Assembly (NCBI GenBank): GCA_016190665.1
Contig: JACPQD010000016.1
Coordinates: 1-37,295 of the forward strand
Direction: 5' to 3'
DNA from: Chloroflexota bacterium
Lineage (GTDB): Bacteria; Chloroflexota; Dehalococcoidia; JACPQD01
Length of the DNA: 37,295 bases
Positions 23,584 through 31,803 of the stretch are shown in pieces. Both the position numbers and the translations under genes were made by a program. The first letter of the stretch is position 1, and each line of letters starts with the position of its first letter. The notes under the pieces are model-generated. The model did not search any database. It saw only the letters and a list, made by a program, of their open reading frames with translations, and had not been told where the DNA came from.

Positions 23584-24942
23584 ATGCGCGACAAGATTAC
23601 CGAGGCCCTGAAGGGCCACGACGCGGACTATGTGGAGGTGAGGGTCGAGGAGGGGGAATCTACCCGCATCCAGTATCGCGGTCGGGACCTGGAGGATATC
23701 GGGCGCACCACCAGCCGCGGCGGCTGTGCACGCGCCCTCGTGAAGGGCGGCTGGGGCTTTGTTAGCTTCAACAATATCAGCGACCTGCGGGACAAGGTGG
23801 CGCTGGCCGTGCGCCAGGCCCGCCTTGTCGGCAAGGAAACGACGAAGTTCGCCGAGGTGCCGGCCGCAGTCGATATCGTGCCCCTCGAGGTGAAGAAGGA
23901 CCCGGCGGCCATCCCCCTGTCGGAGAAGAAGCGCCTCTTCGACGAGTACAACGAGGTGATCTGGGGCGTCCCCAAGATTCAGACCTCCATCGTCAGCTAC
24001 GGTGACGGTCGCCGCAAGATTATCTTCGCCAACTCCCAGGGCAGCTATATCGAGCAGAGCCGCATCGATGTCACGGCGCGCATCACGGCCACGGCGCGCG
24101 AGGGCGATAACGTTCAACAGGCCCACATCAGCATCGGCCGTAAGGGCGACTACGCCGTGGTCGAGGGGCTGCACCAGGAACTGGAAGACACGGCGAAGAA
24201 GGCGGTGGCGCTCCTTTCCGCGCCTCAGGTGAAGGGCGGTGAGTATACGGTCGTCCTGGACCCCGTGCTGGCCGGCGTCTTCATTCACGAGGCCTTCGGG
24301 CACCTTTCGGAGTCGGATTTCGTCTATGAGAACGACCGCATGAAGGAGATCATGGTGCTGGGCCGCCGCTTCGGCGGCGCGCACCTCAACGTGGTTGACG
24401 GGGCGGCCGTCCCCGGCCTGCGCGGCAGCTTCAAATACGACGAGGAGGGCACGCCGGCGACGCGCACCTACCTCATAAAGGAAGGACTGCTGGTGGGCCG
24501 GCTGCATTCTCGGGAGACGGCGGCCAGGATGGGCGAGGCGCCCACGGGCAACGCCCGCGCCATCGGCCACTCATTCCCGCCCATCGTGCGCATGACTAAC
24601 ACCTTCATCGAGCCGGGAGCCACTTCCCTCGAGGAGATGCTCGCGCCCATCAAAGAGGGCGTCTACGCCAAGAACTGGTACGGCGGCACCACCAGCATGG
24701 AGATGTTCACCTTCTCCGCCAGCGAGGCTTACATGATACGGAACGGCAAGATCGAGGAGATGTGCCGTCCCGTGGTGCTCACGGGCAACGTCTTCACCAC
24801 TCTCGAGAACATCGACGCCGTGGGCAACGACCTTGACATGAACGAGGGCGGAGGCTGCGGCAAAGGGGAGCAGATGCCCTTGCCCGTCTCCAACGGCAGT
24901 CCCCACATCAGAATCGCGAAATGTCTGGTGGGAGGGAAGTAA
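23584..24942 (+). CDS. tldD: TldD metalloprotease subunit
   Basis: A 452-aa TldD/PmbA family protein and the catalytic partner of the TldD/TldE heterodimer, which degrades unfolded peptides and matures some ribosomal peptides. The zinc motif HEAFGH is at 235-240, with conserved flank LSESD. A C-terminal conserved Cys in GGGCGKGEQ (C425) is the likely third zinc ligand. The N-terminal domain covers about 1-210. The stop TAA overlaps the ATG of the next gene (TAATG), so TldD and TldE are translationally coupled. It starts the plus-strand operon and is divergent from the SBP array, which belongs to a peptide-binding family. A functional link between the two is possible but only inferred. Confidence 0.93.
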   Translation: MRDKITEALKGHDADYVEVRVEEGESTRIQYRGRDLEDIGRTTSRGGCARALVKGGWGFVSFNNISDLRDKVALAVRQARLVGKETTKFAEVPAAVDIVPLEVKKDPAAIPLSEKKRLFDEYNEVIWGVPKIQTSIVSYGDGRRKIIFANSQGSYIEQSRIDVTARITATAREGDNVQQAHISIGRKGDYAVVEGLHQELEDTAKKAVALLSAPQVKGGEYTVVLDPVLAGVFIHEAFGHLSESDFVYENDRMKEIMVLGRRFGGAHLNVVDGAAVPGLRGSFKYDEEGTPATRTYLIKEGLLVGRLHSRETAARMGEAPTGNARAIGHSFPPIVRMTNTFIEPGATSLEEMLAPIKEGVYAKNWYGGTTSMEMFTFSASEAYMIRNGKIEEMCRPVVLTGNVFTTLENIDAVGNDLDMNEGGGCGKGEQMPLPVSNGSPHIRIAKCLVGGK

Positions 24943-26246
24943 TGGAAGACCTACTGGCTAAGGCAATGAAAGTGGCCCAGGAGGCGGAGGTCTTCTCCTA
25001 CAGTCGCACGGAAACCCCGATACTCTTCGAGGCCAACCGGCTGAAGTCGCTCCAGACCCGAGAGAGCAAAGGCACGGCGCTGCGCATCATAAGGGACGGG
25101 CGCGTCGGCTTCGCCGCCACGACGCGGCTTGGGGACGAGGCCTCGCTGGTGGAGATGGCGCGGGAGGTGCTGCCCTTCGGCCCGGAGGCCAGGCTGACGC
25201 TTCCGTCGCCGGGGCGCTATCCAGCGGTGGAGGTCTATGACCAGGCCACCCCGGCGGTGCCCATCGAGAAGATGGCGGCGCTGGGCGACGCCCTCATCGC
25301 GCGGCTGCGCCAGGCCAACTCCGAGATTCTGTGCGAGGCCGGGGTCAGCGCGCTGACGGCTGCGGTCGTGATCGTGAACTCCCACGGCGCCCGGGCTGAG
25401 TATCGGAAGACCGCCTTCGGGATAAGCATCGAGGGCACGCTCATCCGCGGCACGGACATGCTCTTCGTGGGGGACGGCGAGTCCTCCTGCCACCCTGTCA
25501 CCAATATCGACAACATCGCTAAAGAGGTGGAACGGCAACTTGAGCTGGCCAGGGACATCGCTCCCGCGCCTACGGGCAAACTGCCCGTCATCCTGACGCC
25601 CCATGGCGTGCGCAGCGCCCTCATTATGCCCCTGGCCGTGGGCTTCAACGGAAAGACCGTGCTGCAAGGGGCATCGCCCATTGGCGACAAGCTGGGGCAG
25701 CGCGTCTTTGACCCCCGGCTCTCCATCTGGGATGACCCGACTATCCCCTATCAGCCGCAAAGCCGTCCCTGTGACGATGAAGGCGTGCCCAGCCAGCGGA
25801 CCCCGCTGGCGGAGGGAGGCGTGGTGGCCAACTTCCTCTACGACCTCCAGACGGCGGCCCAGGCCGGCAAGAAGAGCACCGGCAACGGGAGTCGGTCCTT
25901 GGGCAGCCTGCCTTCGCCCTCGATGACCGCCTTCGTCATCGGCGAGGGGGATGTCTCCTTCGAGGATATGGTGAGCGATATTAAGGAAGGGCTTGTGGTG
26001 GAGCAGCTCATGGGGGCTACTCAGGGTAATGTCACGGCCGGCGAGTTCAGTGGCAACGTGCTCCTGGGCTACAAGATCGAGAAGGGGAAGCTGGTGGGCC
26101 GGGTGAAGGACACCATGGTATCCGGGAATATTTATGAGGCGCTGAAGGACATCGTGGCGTTGGGAAGGGAGTCGCGGTGGGTGGGCAGCAGTCTGAGAAC
26201 GCCCGCCATCTGTTTTCGCGCCCTATCTGTGGCGGGGAAGGGATAA
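24942..26246 (+). CDS. tldE: TldE/PmbA partner subunit
   Basis: A 434-aa TldE (PmbA) family protein, the non-catalytic partner of TldD. It is collinear with TldD-family proteins but lacks the HExxxH motif, as expected of TldE. Visible blocks include SRTETPILFEANRLKSLQTRES, RTPLAEGGVVANFLYDLQTA, the SLPSPSMTAFVIG turn and DIKEGLVVEQLMG. The start at 24942 is chosen over the ATG at 24921 because GGAGGGAAGTA directly precedes it and it overlaps the tldD stop by one base. The HEAT-repeat gene begins immediately after its stop. Confidence 0.92.
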   Translation: MEDLLAKAMKVAQEAEVFSYSRTETPILFEANRLKSLQTRESKGTALRIIRDGRVGFAATTRLGDEASLVEMAREVLPFGPEARLTLPSPGRYPAVEVYDQATPAVPIEKMAALGDALIARLRQANSEILCEAGVSALTAAVVIVNSHGARAEYRKTAFGISIEGTLIRGTDMLFVGDGESSCHPVTNIDNIAKEVERQLELARDIAPAPTGKLPVILTPHGVRSALIMPLAVGFNGKTVLQGASPIGDKLGQRVFDPRLSIWDDPTIPYQPQSRPCDDEGVPSQRTPLAEGGVVANFLYDLQTAAQAGKKSTGNGSRSLGSLPSPSMTAFVIGEGDVSFEDMVSDIKEGLVVEQLMGATQGNVTAGEFSGNVLLGYKIEKGKLVGRVKDTMVSGNIYEALKDIVALGRESRWVGSSLRTPAICFRALSVAGKG

Positions 26247-27170
26247 ATGGATTCAGCCTTCGAAGAATACTTGCGCCAGTTGGCCGAGCCGGAGACCCCC
26301 ATCTCGGTGGCCAAGCTGGGCAATCTCTCCAACCTGTCCCGCGAAGAAGTCACGGCGGCGGAGACCCTGTGGCGGTCGCTTCCCCTGGAGCGGCGGTGCC
26401 AGATCGCTTCTCACCTGGTGGATCTGGCCGAGGACAATGTGGAGCTAAACTTTGCCCCGGTGCTGCGCATCGCGCTGGAGGACGCCGAGGGCGCTGTCAG
26501 GGCAAAGGCCATCGAGGGGCTGAGCGAGGCGAGCGATCCCTGGGTGATGGACTCGCTCATCAAACTGATGATCGGCGATAGCGAGGAGGCGGTGCGCGCC
26601 GCGGCAGCCACGGGTTTGCGCCGTTTCAGCCTCATGGCTGAGCTGGAGGAGATGGGACCTGCGCGGGCGGGAAGACTGGAGAAGGCCTTGATGGCCGTCA
26701 TCGACGACCCGAAGGAGACCGCGGAGGTGCGGCGCCGCGCCATGGAAGCGGCGAGCCCGCTGAGCAGACCCCGCATCAAGGAGATCATCGCCGAAGCCTA
26801 TCGGAGCGAGGACCCCCGGATGCGCGCCAGCGCCGTCTTCAGCATGGGGCAGAACTGCGACCCTGCGTGGTTGCCCGTTGTCCTTCAGGAACTCAAGAGT
26901 AGCAGCCCGGAGATGCGTTTCGAGGCTGCGGTGGCGGCGGGGGAGATTGCCGACGAGTCGGCAGTGGCTGGCCTCTTGAGGCTCCTCCAGGACAAGGATA
27001 CGGATGTCCGCCTGGCGGCTATCTGCGCCCTGGGGCACATTGCCTCTTCAGAGGCTCAAACGGCCCTCCACCCTTTGCTCGGGAACCCTGACGAACGCAT
27101 CCGCGCGGCGGCAGAGGAGGCTCTGCAAGAGATAGCCTTCAATCGGGACCCCCTGTCCTTCGGGATGTAG
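26247..27170 (+). CDS. HEAT-repeat protein in the tldDE operon
   Basis: A 307-aa soluble helical repeat protein. From about residue 70 on it shows HEAT-like repeats of roughly 30 residues with motifs such as AVRAKAIEGLSE, AVRAAAATGLRRF, RMRASAVFSMGQ, EMRFEAAVAAGEIAD, DVRLAAICALGHIAS and RIRAAAEEALQEIA. Such scaffolds bind proteins and resemble PBS-lyase HEAT adaptors. The ATG follows the tldE stop with no gap, so it is almost surely co-expressed. A substrate-adaptor role for TldD/TldE would be a guess from position alone. It converges with the cupredoxin gene after 15 nt. Confidence 0.85.
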   Translation: MDSAFEEYLRQLAEPETPISVAKLGNLSNLSREEVTAAETLWRSLPLERRCQIASHLVDLAEDNVELNFAPVLRIALEDAEGAVRAKAIEGLSEASDPWVMDSLIKLMIGDSEEAVRAAAATGLRRFSLMAELEEMGPARAGRLEKALMAVIDDPKETAEVRRRAMEAASPLSRPRIKEIIAEAYRSEDPRMRASAVFSMGQNCDPAWLPVVLQELKSSSPEMRFEAAVAAGEIADESAVAGLLRLLQDKDTDVRLAAICALGHIASSEAQTALHPLLGNPDERIRAAAEEALQEIAFNRDPLSFGM

Positions 27171-27185
27171 ACGCCCTCGTGGACC

Positions 27186-28199
27186 TCAGGGTAGCAGGAC
27201 CCCGTTGGCCGTAAGGTAGACAAAATAGCCTCTGCCTATGACCATATCAGTGATCCCCTCGCCCGTGGGGAAGGATGCCTGCCACCCGTAGAGCGGCGAG
27301 TAGCCGTAAGCTATCGTCCATTTGCCTTGCAGGCTTCCCAGGTAGCTCACGAAAGACCGGGTGGGCTGCTGCGTGACGAAGCCAATCATGTTCCACCCGG
27401 TCGAATTGGTGTAGCTTAACGGCGGCACCTCAGGCACGGGCTGCCTCGTTCGCAGGGCAAGCACGGTGACATCGGCAACGTTCACCCAGTAGCCGGTTCC
27501 GTCGACAATCTCGGTGATGGTGCCCATCCAGCCCGACGGCGTGCGGTTGGCGAAGAGCCAGTGGTCGTATTGCCACGTGTAGACCTGTGTCACCTCCGGC
27601 ACATTGGCAAAGACCGAGTCTATCGAGGGGTCATCCGCCCGGCCGTTAAGAGAGATGAGGTTCCAGCCCTTGACCAACGCTACCTGCAAGGGGATGGCGG
27701 TAGGGGTGGGCGTCGGAGTCCTCGTTGGGCCGCGCGTAGCGGTTGCCGTGGGGGTGACGGTCGGCGTGTGTGGTGGTGGGATAGGCGTCTGCGTGGCCGT
27801 GGCTGTCGCTGAGGGCGTAAGCGTCGCCGTTGGGGGTGGCGGCGTGGAGGTAGGGGGAAGCACGTTGATGCTGCCCCCCATCCCCTCGACATAATGGAAG
27901 CTGCAATAATAAGTATAGGTGCCCGGAACAGTAAAAGTGTAAGAGTAGCTCTGGCCCGGCGACAGGGTCCCTGAATTCCAATAGGCGAGATCGCTGGTGG
28001 CGGTGTGGAGATAGATGCCATTGTTTGTCCAGGTAACCGTCGTTCCGGGCGGCACGGTGAGATTGGCTGGCACGAAGGCATTGTCTATGATGGAGACGCC
28101 TTCCGCGACTGGCGCCCCCTCCGTTGGCGCCCAGGCGGCCAGCGCGATCACGATTCCCGCCAACAACATGGCCGCAACGAAAAGACTGCTCCTTTTCAC
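27186..28199 (-). CDS. Secreted cupredoxin with Thr/Pro linker and GWNLIS domain (complete copper site)
   Basis: A 337-aa exported protein. The start is GTG at 28199 with GGGAGG 6 nt upstream; the longer ORF to 28295 lacks a ribosome site. The signal peptide spans about 1-30. A plastocyanin-like cupredoxin domain follows (about 35-125), with the first His in YLHTATSD and the C-x2-H-x4-M cluster in YYCSFHYVEGMGG, so all four type-1 copper ligands are present. Residues 125-180 are a Thr/Pro-rich linker with TPTPTP runs. The C-terminal 155 residues are the two-part GWNLIS domain (GWNLISLNG, DGTGYWVN, GWNMIGF, GRGYFVYL). The likely role is extracellular electron transfer or copper binding at the cell surface. 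It is a paralogue of 29898-30830. Confidence 0.88.
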   Translation of the reverse strand: MKRSSLFVAAMLLAGIVIALAAWAPTEGAPVAEGVSIIDNAFVPANLTVPPGTTVTWTNNGIYLHTATSDLAYWNSGTLSPGQSYSYTFTVPGTYTYYCSFHYVEGMGGSINVLPPTSTPPPPTATLTPSATATATQTPIPPPHTPTVTPTATATRGPTRTPTPTPTAIPLQVALVKGWNLISLNGRADDPSIDSVFANVPEVTQVYTWQYDHWLFANRTPSGWMGTITEIVDGTGYWVNVADVTVLALRTRQPVPEVPPLSYTNSTGWNMIGFVTQQPTRSFVSYLGSLQGKWTIAYGYSPLYGWQASFPTGEGITDMVIGRGYFVYLTANGVLLP

Positions 28200-28403
28200 C
28201 TTAGCCTCCCTTCGGCTCGTGCTGCCTGCTTGAGGGGGTTGCCACAACTGCCAGTGCTTACTTCTATCGTAGGCGATAGGGGTTAAAGAAGACATAAAAT
28301 GGCAGGCGAAGAGGTGCCAAATTTATGTCATCCTTGTTGGGCGAAACAGGCTGCGTTTGACAACGCCGCTCCCGATGGCTAGCATAGTAGGCTGTCCCGA
28401 TTA

Positions 28404-28566
28404 ATGGTCATTAGGCAAATAGTGTGACATTGCCTACGAAGTCCCTCTCAATCTCCCCTTCGGCAGGCTCTTTGCCAAAGGGAGAGGCGGAATCTCCCCC
28501 TTTCCGAAAGGGGGACTAAGGGGGATTTGTCCTGCCGCCGCGGCACGTCATTTCGTTAAAGACCAT
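28404..28566. mobile_element. MITE-like element, copy 2 (163 bp, inverted)
   Basis: This matches the 17797 element in inverse orientation. Its ends are ATGGTCATTA (left) and, reversed from the right, ATGGTCTTTAACGAAATGAC. The block AATCCCCCTTAGTCCCCC with its CCCCCTTTC/GAAAGGGGG hairpin is conserved. The second hairpin has a different sequence (CCCTTTGGCA pairing with TGCCGAAGGG) but is still self-complementary. It sits about 40 nt before the apparent start of the MFS gene. The remaining 28200-28403 spacer carries no recognised gene. Confidence 0.8.
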
Positions 28567-28608
28567 ATATCGGGATGTCCCTGCGAACTACGCTGGCCGC
28601 GAGGTGGA

Positions 28609-29892
28609 CTGACGCTCCGTATCAGTGAAGCCCTGAGACGCCCCTACTACGGCTGGATCATCGTTGGCACCCTCTTTCTCTTCAGCATCACAGAAATAGC
28701 CGCCTATAACCCCGTCCTTTCCGTATTCCTCAAGCCTATGTCCGAGGAGTTCGGGTGGACCCGCGCCAGCATCTCAGGGGTGGTCACCGCTGGAACTGTC
28801 ATAGGCGCGCTCCTGGTGTTCTTCGTCGGCCCCATAATCGACCGCTTCGGCGCGCGGATGGCGCTTGTGCTGGGGGCTATTATCCTGGGGGGCACCCTCA
28901 TCGGCATGTCGCGGATGAAAAGTGAAACCGAGTTTTACGCGTACTACATGATCAACCGCGCCATAGGCACGGGCCTAACCACCCCGGCCATCGGGATTGC
29001 CGTGGCCAACTGGTTCATCGCCAGGCGCGGGCGGGCTATGGGGCTCGCCTTCATGGGAAGTAGAATGGGCAGTGGCCTACTGCCGATACTGGCGCAGTTC
29101 CAGATAGCCACCTGGGGCTGGCGCCAGGCGTGGTGGCTCCTTGGGGTGTTGCTCTGGGCCACGAGCATAGTCCCGCTCGCCGTCTTCATAAAGAGGCGAC
29201 CCGAAGACATTGGCCTTCTGCCCGACGGTGCGGCCAGGGCGCTCAGCGGGAGCGCGGTCGAGGTGAAAGCAGGGGTCCAAGCCCCGAAACCGGAGCCGGC
29301 CTGGACGCTGAGGGATGCGGTGAGGACGCGGCAGCTCTGGTTGCTGGCCGTAGCCGCATCTGCCGCCCAGTTCGTCATGGGCGGCATCAATCTCCACATG
29401 TTGCCCCACCTTACCGACGTCGGCATCCCACCCACCACTGCCGTAGGCGCCCTCACCGTCCTCGCCGCGGCAGCAGCCCTGGGAGGTTTCCTCTGGGGAT
29501 TGTCCGCCGAGCGATTCAGCGTCCGTTACTCCCTGGCTCTGAACCTTGCTGCTTCTGCCTTGGGCGTCGCGTTGCTCATCACGGTGAGCAACGCGGTGAT
29601 GGCCTATCTCTTCGCTGTATTCTACGGTGTCGCCTTCGGAGGCATGGCCACGCTCACCTCCGTGGCTTGGGCCGATTACTTCGGCCGGATCTCGCTGGGC
29701 GCCATCCGCGGCTTTACCCATCCGATGGCCCTGGCGGGCAACGGCTTCGGTCCGCTGGCAGCCGGCTGGGTCTACGACGTCACGGGCGCCTACACCCTGG
29801 CGTTCCTGATTTACGTAGGCTTGCTGGCCGCGGGGGCGCTCCTCGTCATCATGGCCCCGAGGCCCGCCGCGTCTCCCAGCGCCCTCCGCTAA
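28609..29892 (+). CDS. MFS transporter, monocarboxylate/OFA-type, without a canonical start codon
   Basis: A major facilitator superfamily permease with about 12 predicted membrane helices. The first canonical ATG (28738) would remove helix 1. The frame is open from 28561 and encodes a typical N-terminus: RRPYYGWIIVGTLFLFS, then NPVLSVFLKPMSEEFGW. Motif A appears as GPIIDRFGAR after helix 2, and another typical block is RAIGTGLTTPAIGIAVANWF. No ATG, GTG or TTG lies in frame upstream of 28738, so I place the start tentatively at CTG 28609, which has GAGG 4 nt upstream; ACG 28612 or a mutated start are alternatives. Transport of a small organic acid is likely from family resemblance. It converges with the second cupredoxin gene after 5 nt. 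Confidence 0.82.
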   Translation: MTLRISEALRRPYYGWIIVGTLFLFSITEIAAYNPVLSVFLKPMSEEFGWTRASISGVVTAGTVIGALLVFFVGPIIDRFGARMALVLGAIILGGTLIGMSRMKSETEFYAYYMINRAIGTGLTTPAIGIAVANWFIARRGRAMGLAFMGSRMGSGLLPILAQFQIATWGWRQAWWLLGVLLWATSIVPLAVFIKRRPEDIGLLPDGAARALSGSAVEVKAGVQAPKPEPAWTLRDAVRTRQLWLLAVAASAAQFVMGGINLHMLPHLTDVGIPPTTAVGALTVLAAAAALGGFLWGLSAERFSVRYSLALNLAASALGVALLITVSNAVMAYLFAVFYGVAFGGMATLTSVAWADYFGRISLGAIRGFTHPMALAGNGFGPLAAGWVYDVTGAYTLAFLIYVGLLAAGALLVIMAPRPAASPSALR

Positions 29893-29897
29893 TCGTT

Positions 29898-30830
29898 CTA
29901 CGGCGCTAACGTGCCCGCCGCTGTCAGGTAAACCCAGTAGCCCTCACCTTGTGAGACCGCGGAGAACCCGTCGAAGCCAGAGCTAGCTGGCTTGGCCAGC
30001 TCCCATCCCCTGGTGGGATCATACCGGTAGAGCATAGTCCATTTGTCCTGGAGGCTAGTCAGATAGGCATCGACCGGCCGGTATGGCAAACTGGAGGAGT
30101 AGCCGATGAGCCTCCAGCCGGCGGCTAGGGAGTAGGACCGCGGCCTGGCCCCAGCGTAGGGCTGGTAGACGAGCGTCGCTGGCTCAGTGGCAAAAGCCCA
30201 GTAGCCTTTGCCGTCGCTTAGCTGCTGCAGGTCGCCGCTCCAGCCCGTCGGGCCGCGAAAGGCATAGCTCCAGGCTCCATCGCCGAAGTGGAACACCTTG
30301 GTCACTTCCGGGGTCCTTGTGAACACGTTGACAGTGGAGGGGATCGCCAGCTCGGTGCGAAAGGAGATAAGGTTCCAGCCGGCAGACAGCGAGATCTGGT
30401 TGGTGGCGGGCACCGCTGTTGGCGTCGGCGTGGGCAGAACGGTTGGTGTGGCTGTTGCCGTCGGCGGCGCCGGGGTGGGCGTCGGGGCCAGCACCGTGAT
30501 GCTGCCTTTCATTTCCTGGTTGACGGAGAAGCTGCAGTAGTAAGAGTAGGCGCCCACACTCAAAAAAGTGTAAGAGTAGCTTTGACCCGGCGACAGGGTC
30601 CCTGAATTCCAGTAGGCGAGATCGCTGGTCGCGGTGTGGAGTCTGACGCCGCTGTTTGTCCAGGTCACGGTGTCGCCTAGGAGGACCGTCAGGTTTTGGG
30701 GAACGAAGGCGTCATCCGTGACTGACACAGTAGCCGCGGCCTGGGCAGGCTGGGCCAGCAGGAGCGAGGCGGCGGCCAGAAAGCCGAGCATTGCCGCCGT
30801 ACCGAGGCTAAGCCAATTCAAAGCGTTCAT
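29898..30830 (-). CDS. Secreted cupredoxin-like protein with GWNLIS domain, one copper ligand lost
   Basis: A 310-aa exported protein with the same architecture as 27186-28199: signal peptide (1-36, ending QPAQA), cupredoxin-like domain (about 37-125), a shorter Thr/Pro linker, and the two-part GWNLIS domain at the C-terminus (GWNLISFRT, DGKGYWAFA, GWRLIGYSS, GEGYWVYL). The first His (RLHTATSD), Cys (YYCSFS) and Met (EMKG) remain, but the second His of C-x2-H-x4-M is Ser here, so normal type-1 copper binding is doubtful. The start at 30830 has GGGAGG 5 nt upstream; the longer ORF to 31004 is not supported. Confidence 0.87.
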   Translation of the reverse strand: MNALNWLSLGTAAMLGFLAAASLLLAQPAQAAATVSVTDDAFVPQNLTVLLGDTVTWTNSGVRLHTATSDLAYWNSGTLSPGQSYSYTFLSVGAYSYYCSFSVNQEMKGSITVLAPTPTPAPPTATATPTVLPTPTPTAVPATNQISLSAGWNLISFRTELAIPSTVNVFTRTPEVTKVFHFGDGAWSYAFRGPTGWSGDLQQLSDGKGYWAFATEPATLVYQPYAGARPRSYSLAAGWRLIGYSSSLPYRPVDAYLTSLQDKWTMLYRYDPTRGWELAKPASSGFDGFSAVSQGEGYWVYLTAAGTLAP

Positions 30831-31027
30831 GAAGCCCTCCCTGGTCGAAATGAGCGGCGCTTCCTCGGGAACGAGAAAGATACGCACCCGCACTACGCCT
30901 TCCTTGCACCCCCAGCCCTTCTGATTCATAGCAGGTCGACGTGACCAAAGCAAGGGATATCCCAGCGCGAGAAAGGTTGCAAAGCATGTGACTATTGAGT
31001 GCAACCTTGGGTAGGATCGGGAGACCC

Positions 31028-31057
31028 GGCAGGACGGCCTTTCCAGGCTGTCCTACC
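31028..31057. repeat. Imperfect hairpin upstream of the gatC promoter
   Basis: GGCAGGACGGCC and GGCTGTCCTACC pair in 10 of 12 positions around a 6-nt loop. It lies between the divergent cupredoxin and gatC genes. No T-run follows on either strand, so its role is unclear. Confidence 0.5.
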
Positions 31058-31135
31058 ACCTAACACAGCATTAGTAACGCGCCGGAGACTCGTTCGTTAC
31101 AGGAACGCGTGTCGTATTGCTCAAAGCGGTGTGTG

Positions 31136-31165
31136 TTGCCCCCCTCGAAGGTCGAATGCTATAAT
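31136..31165 (+). promoter_or_regulatory. Extended -10 promoter for gatC-gatA
   Basis: -35 TTGCCC (31136-31141), 18-nt spacer, perfect -10 TATAAT (31160-31165) preceded by TGC (extended -10). The predicted start near 31172 gives a leader of about 180 nt that contains the inverted repeat at 31192-31311. Confidence 0.65.
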
Positions 31166-31191
31166 AAGGCAACCTTTGGCCTTCCGGGCAA

Positions 31192-31311
31192 TCACCGCAG
31201 AGACATAGAGGGCCCAGAGAACAGAAGTGAGAATAGAGAGGCGGTGGAAGAGCATTGCACTCACTCCTCCCTGCTCTTCCCTCTTTCCTAGACTCTGCGC
31301 CTCTGCGGTGA
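31192..31311. repeat. 120-bp element with perfect 11-bp inverted ends in the gatC leader
   Basis: TCACCGCAGAG (31192-31202) and CTCTGCGGTGA (31301-31311) are perfect inverted repeats. Inner blocks are partly complementary too (GGAAGAGCA near 31248 with TGCTCTTCC near 31272). It looks like a MITE-type or REP-type insertion in the 5' leader of gatC and would form a long RNA hairpin there. Confidence 0.65.
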
Positions 31312-31354
31312 AAGGAAGGGGGCGTGGGGCCTATGTTCTTGAAGGTCGATCAGA

Positions 31355-31642
31355 ATGAAGCTCAGTCGTGAAGAAGTAGAACATATCGCGCTCCTGGCGC
31401 GCGTCGGGCTAACGGAAGAAGATATGGAGCGGATGCGCGAGCAGCTCTCCAACATCCTGGAGAACTTCGAGGTCCTCAAGCAGGTGGACACGGAAGATGT
31501 GCCCCCTACGGCTCAGTCTATCGACCTCATCAGCGTGGTCAAGCCTGACGAAGTAAGGCCCTCCTGGCCCCAGGAGCAAATCCTGGCCAACGCTCCCCAG
31601 CAGGAGGACGGCCACTTCAAGGTGAAGGCGATACTGGAATGA
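31355..31642 (+). CDS. gatC: Aspartyl/glutamyl-tRNA amidotransferase subunit C
   Basis: A 95-aa GatC, the small subunit that stabilises GatA in the GatCAB amidotransferase, which converts Glu-tRNA(Gln) and Asp-tRNA(Asn) to the amides. The whole family pattern is present: [20 protein letters not shown], then an [19 protein letters not shown] helix, and [24 protein letters not shown] at the end. Length is normal. A weak AAGG lies about 10 nt upstream of the ATG. gatA follows on the same strand but after an unusual 305-nt spacer; gatB is not in the window. Confidence 0.95.
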   Translation: MKLSREEVEHIALLARVGLTEEDMERMREQLSNILENFEVLKQVDTEDVPPTAQSIDLISVVKPDEVRPSWPQEQILANAPQQEDGHFKVKAILE

Positions 31643-31803
31643 TGAGTGCGGAATGATGAATGATGAATGCCCCGCCCCCAGCCGTAGGGCAGGGGCTTGT
31701 CCCCTGCCGCCGGGGCCTGCCGGGGGTCGGAAATCCCTCCCGGTGGACGGGGAGGGAAACAAACCGTCCCCCGTGGACGGGGGACTACAGGGGGCACGCG
31801 TAG

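Noticed and set aside
23356..24570. Long minus-strand frame continuing upstream of SBP paralogue G, antisense to tldD
   Set aside because: The real start (ATG 23355) has AAAGGAG and a signal peptide. The extension mirrors tldD codons and has no recognisable domain.
28300..28325. Sigma54-like TTGGCAC site upstream of the first cupredoxin gene
   Set aside because: The -12 TTGC element is absent at the required distance.
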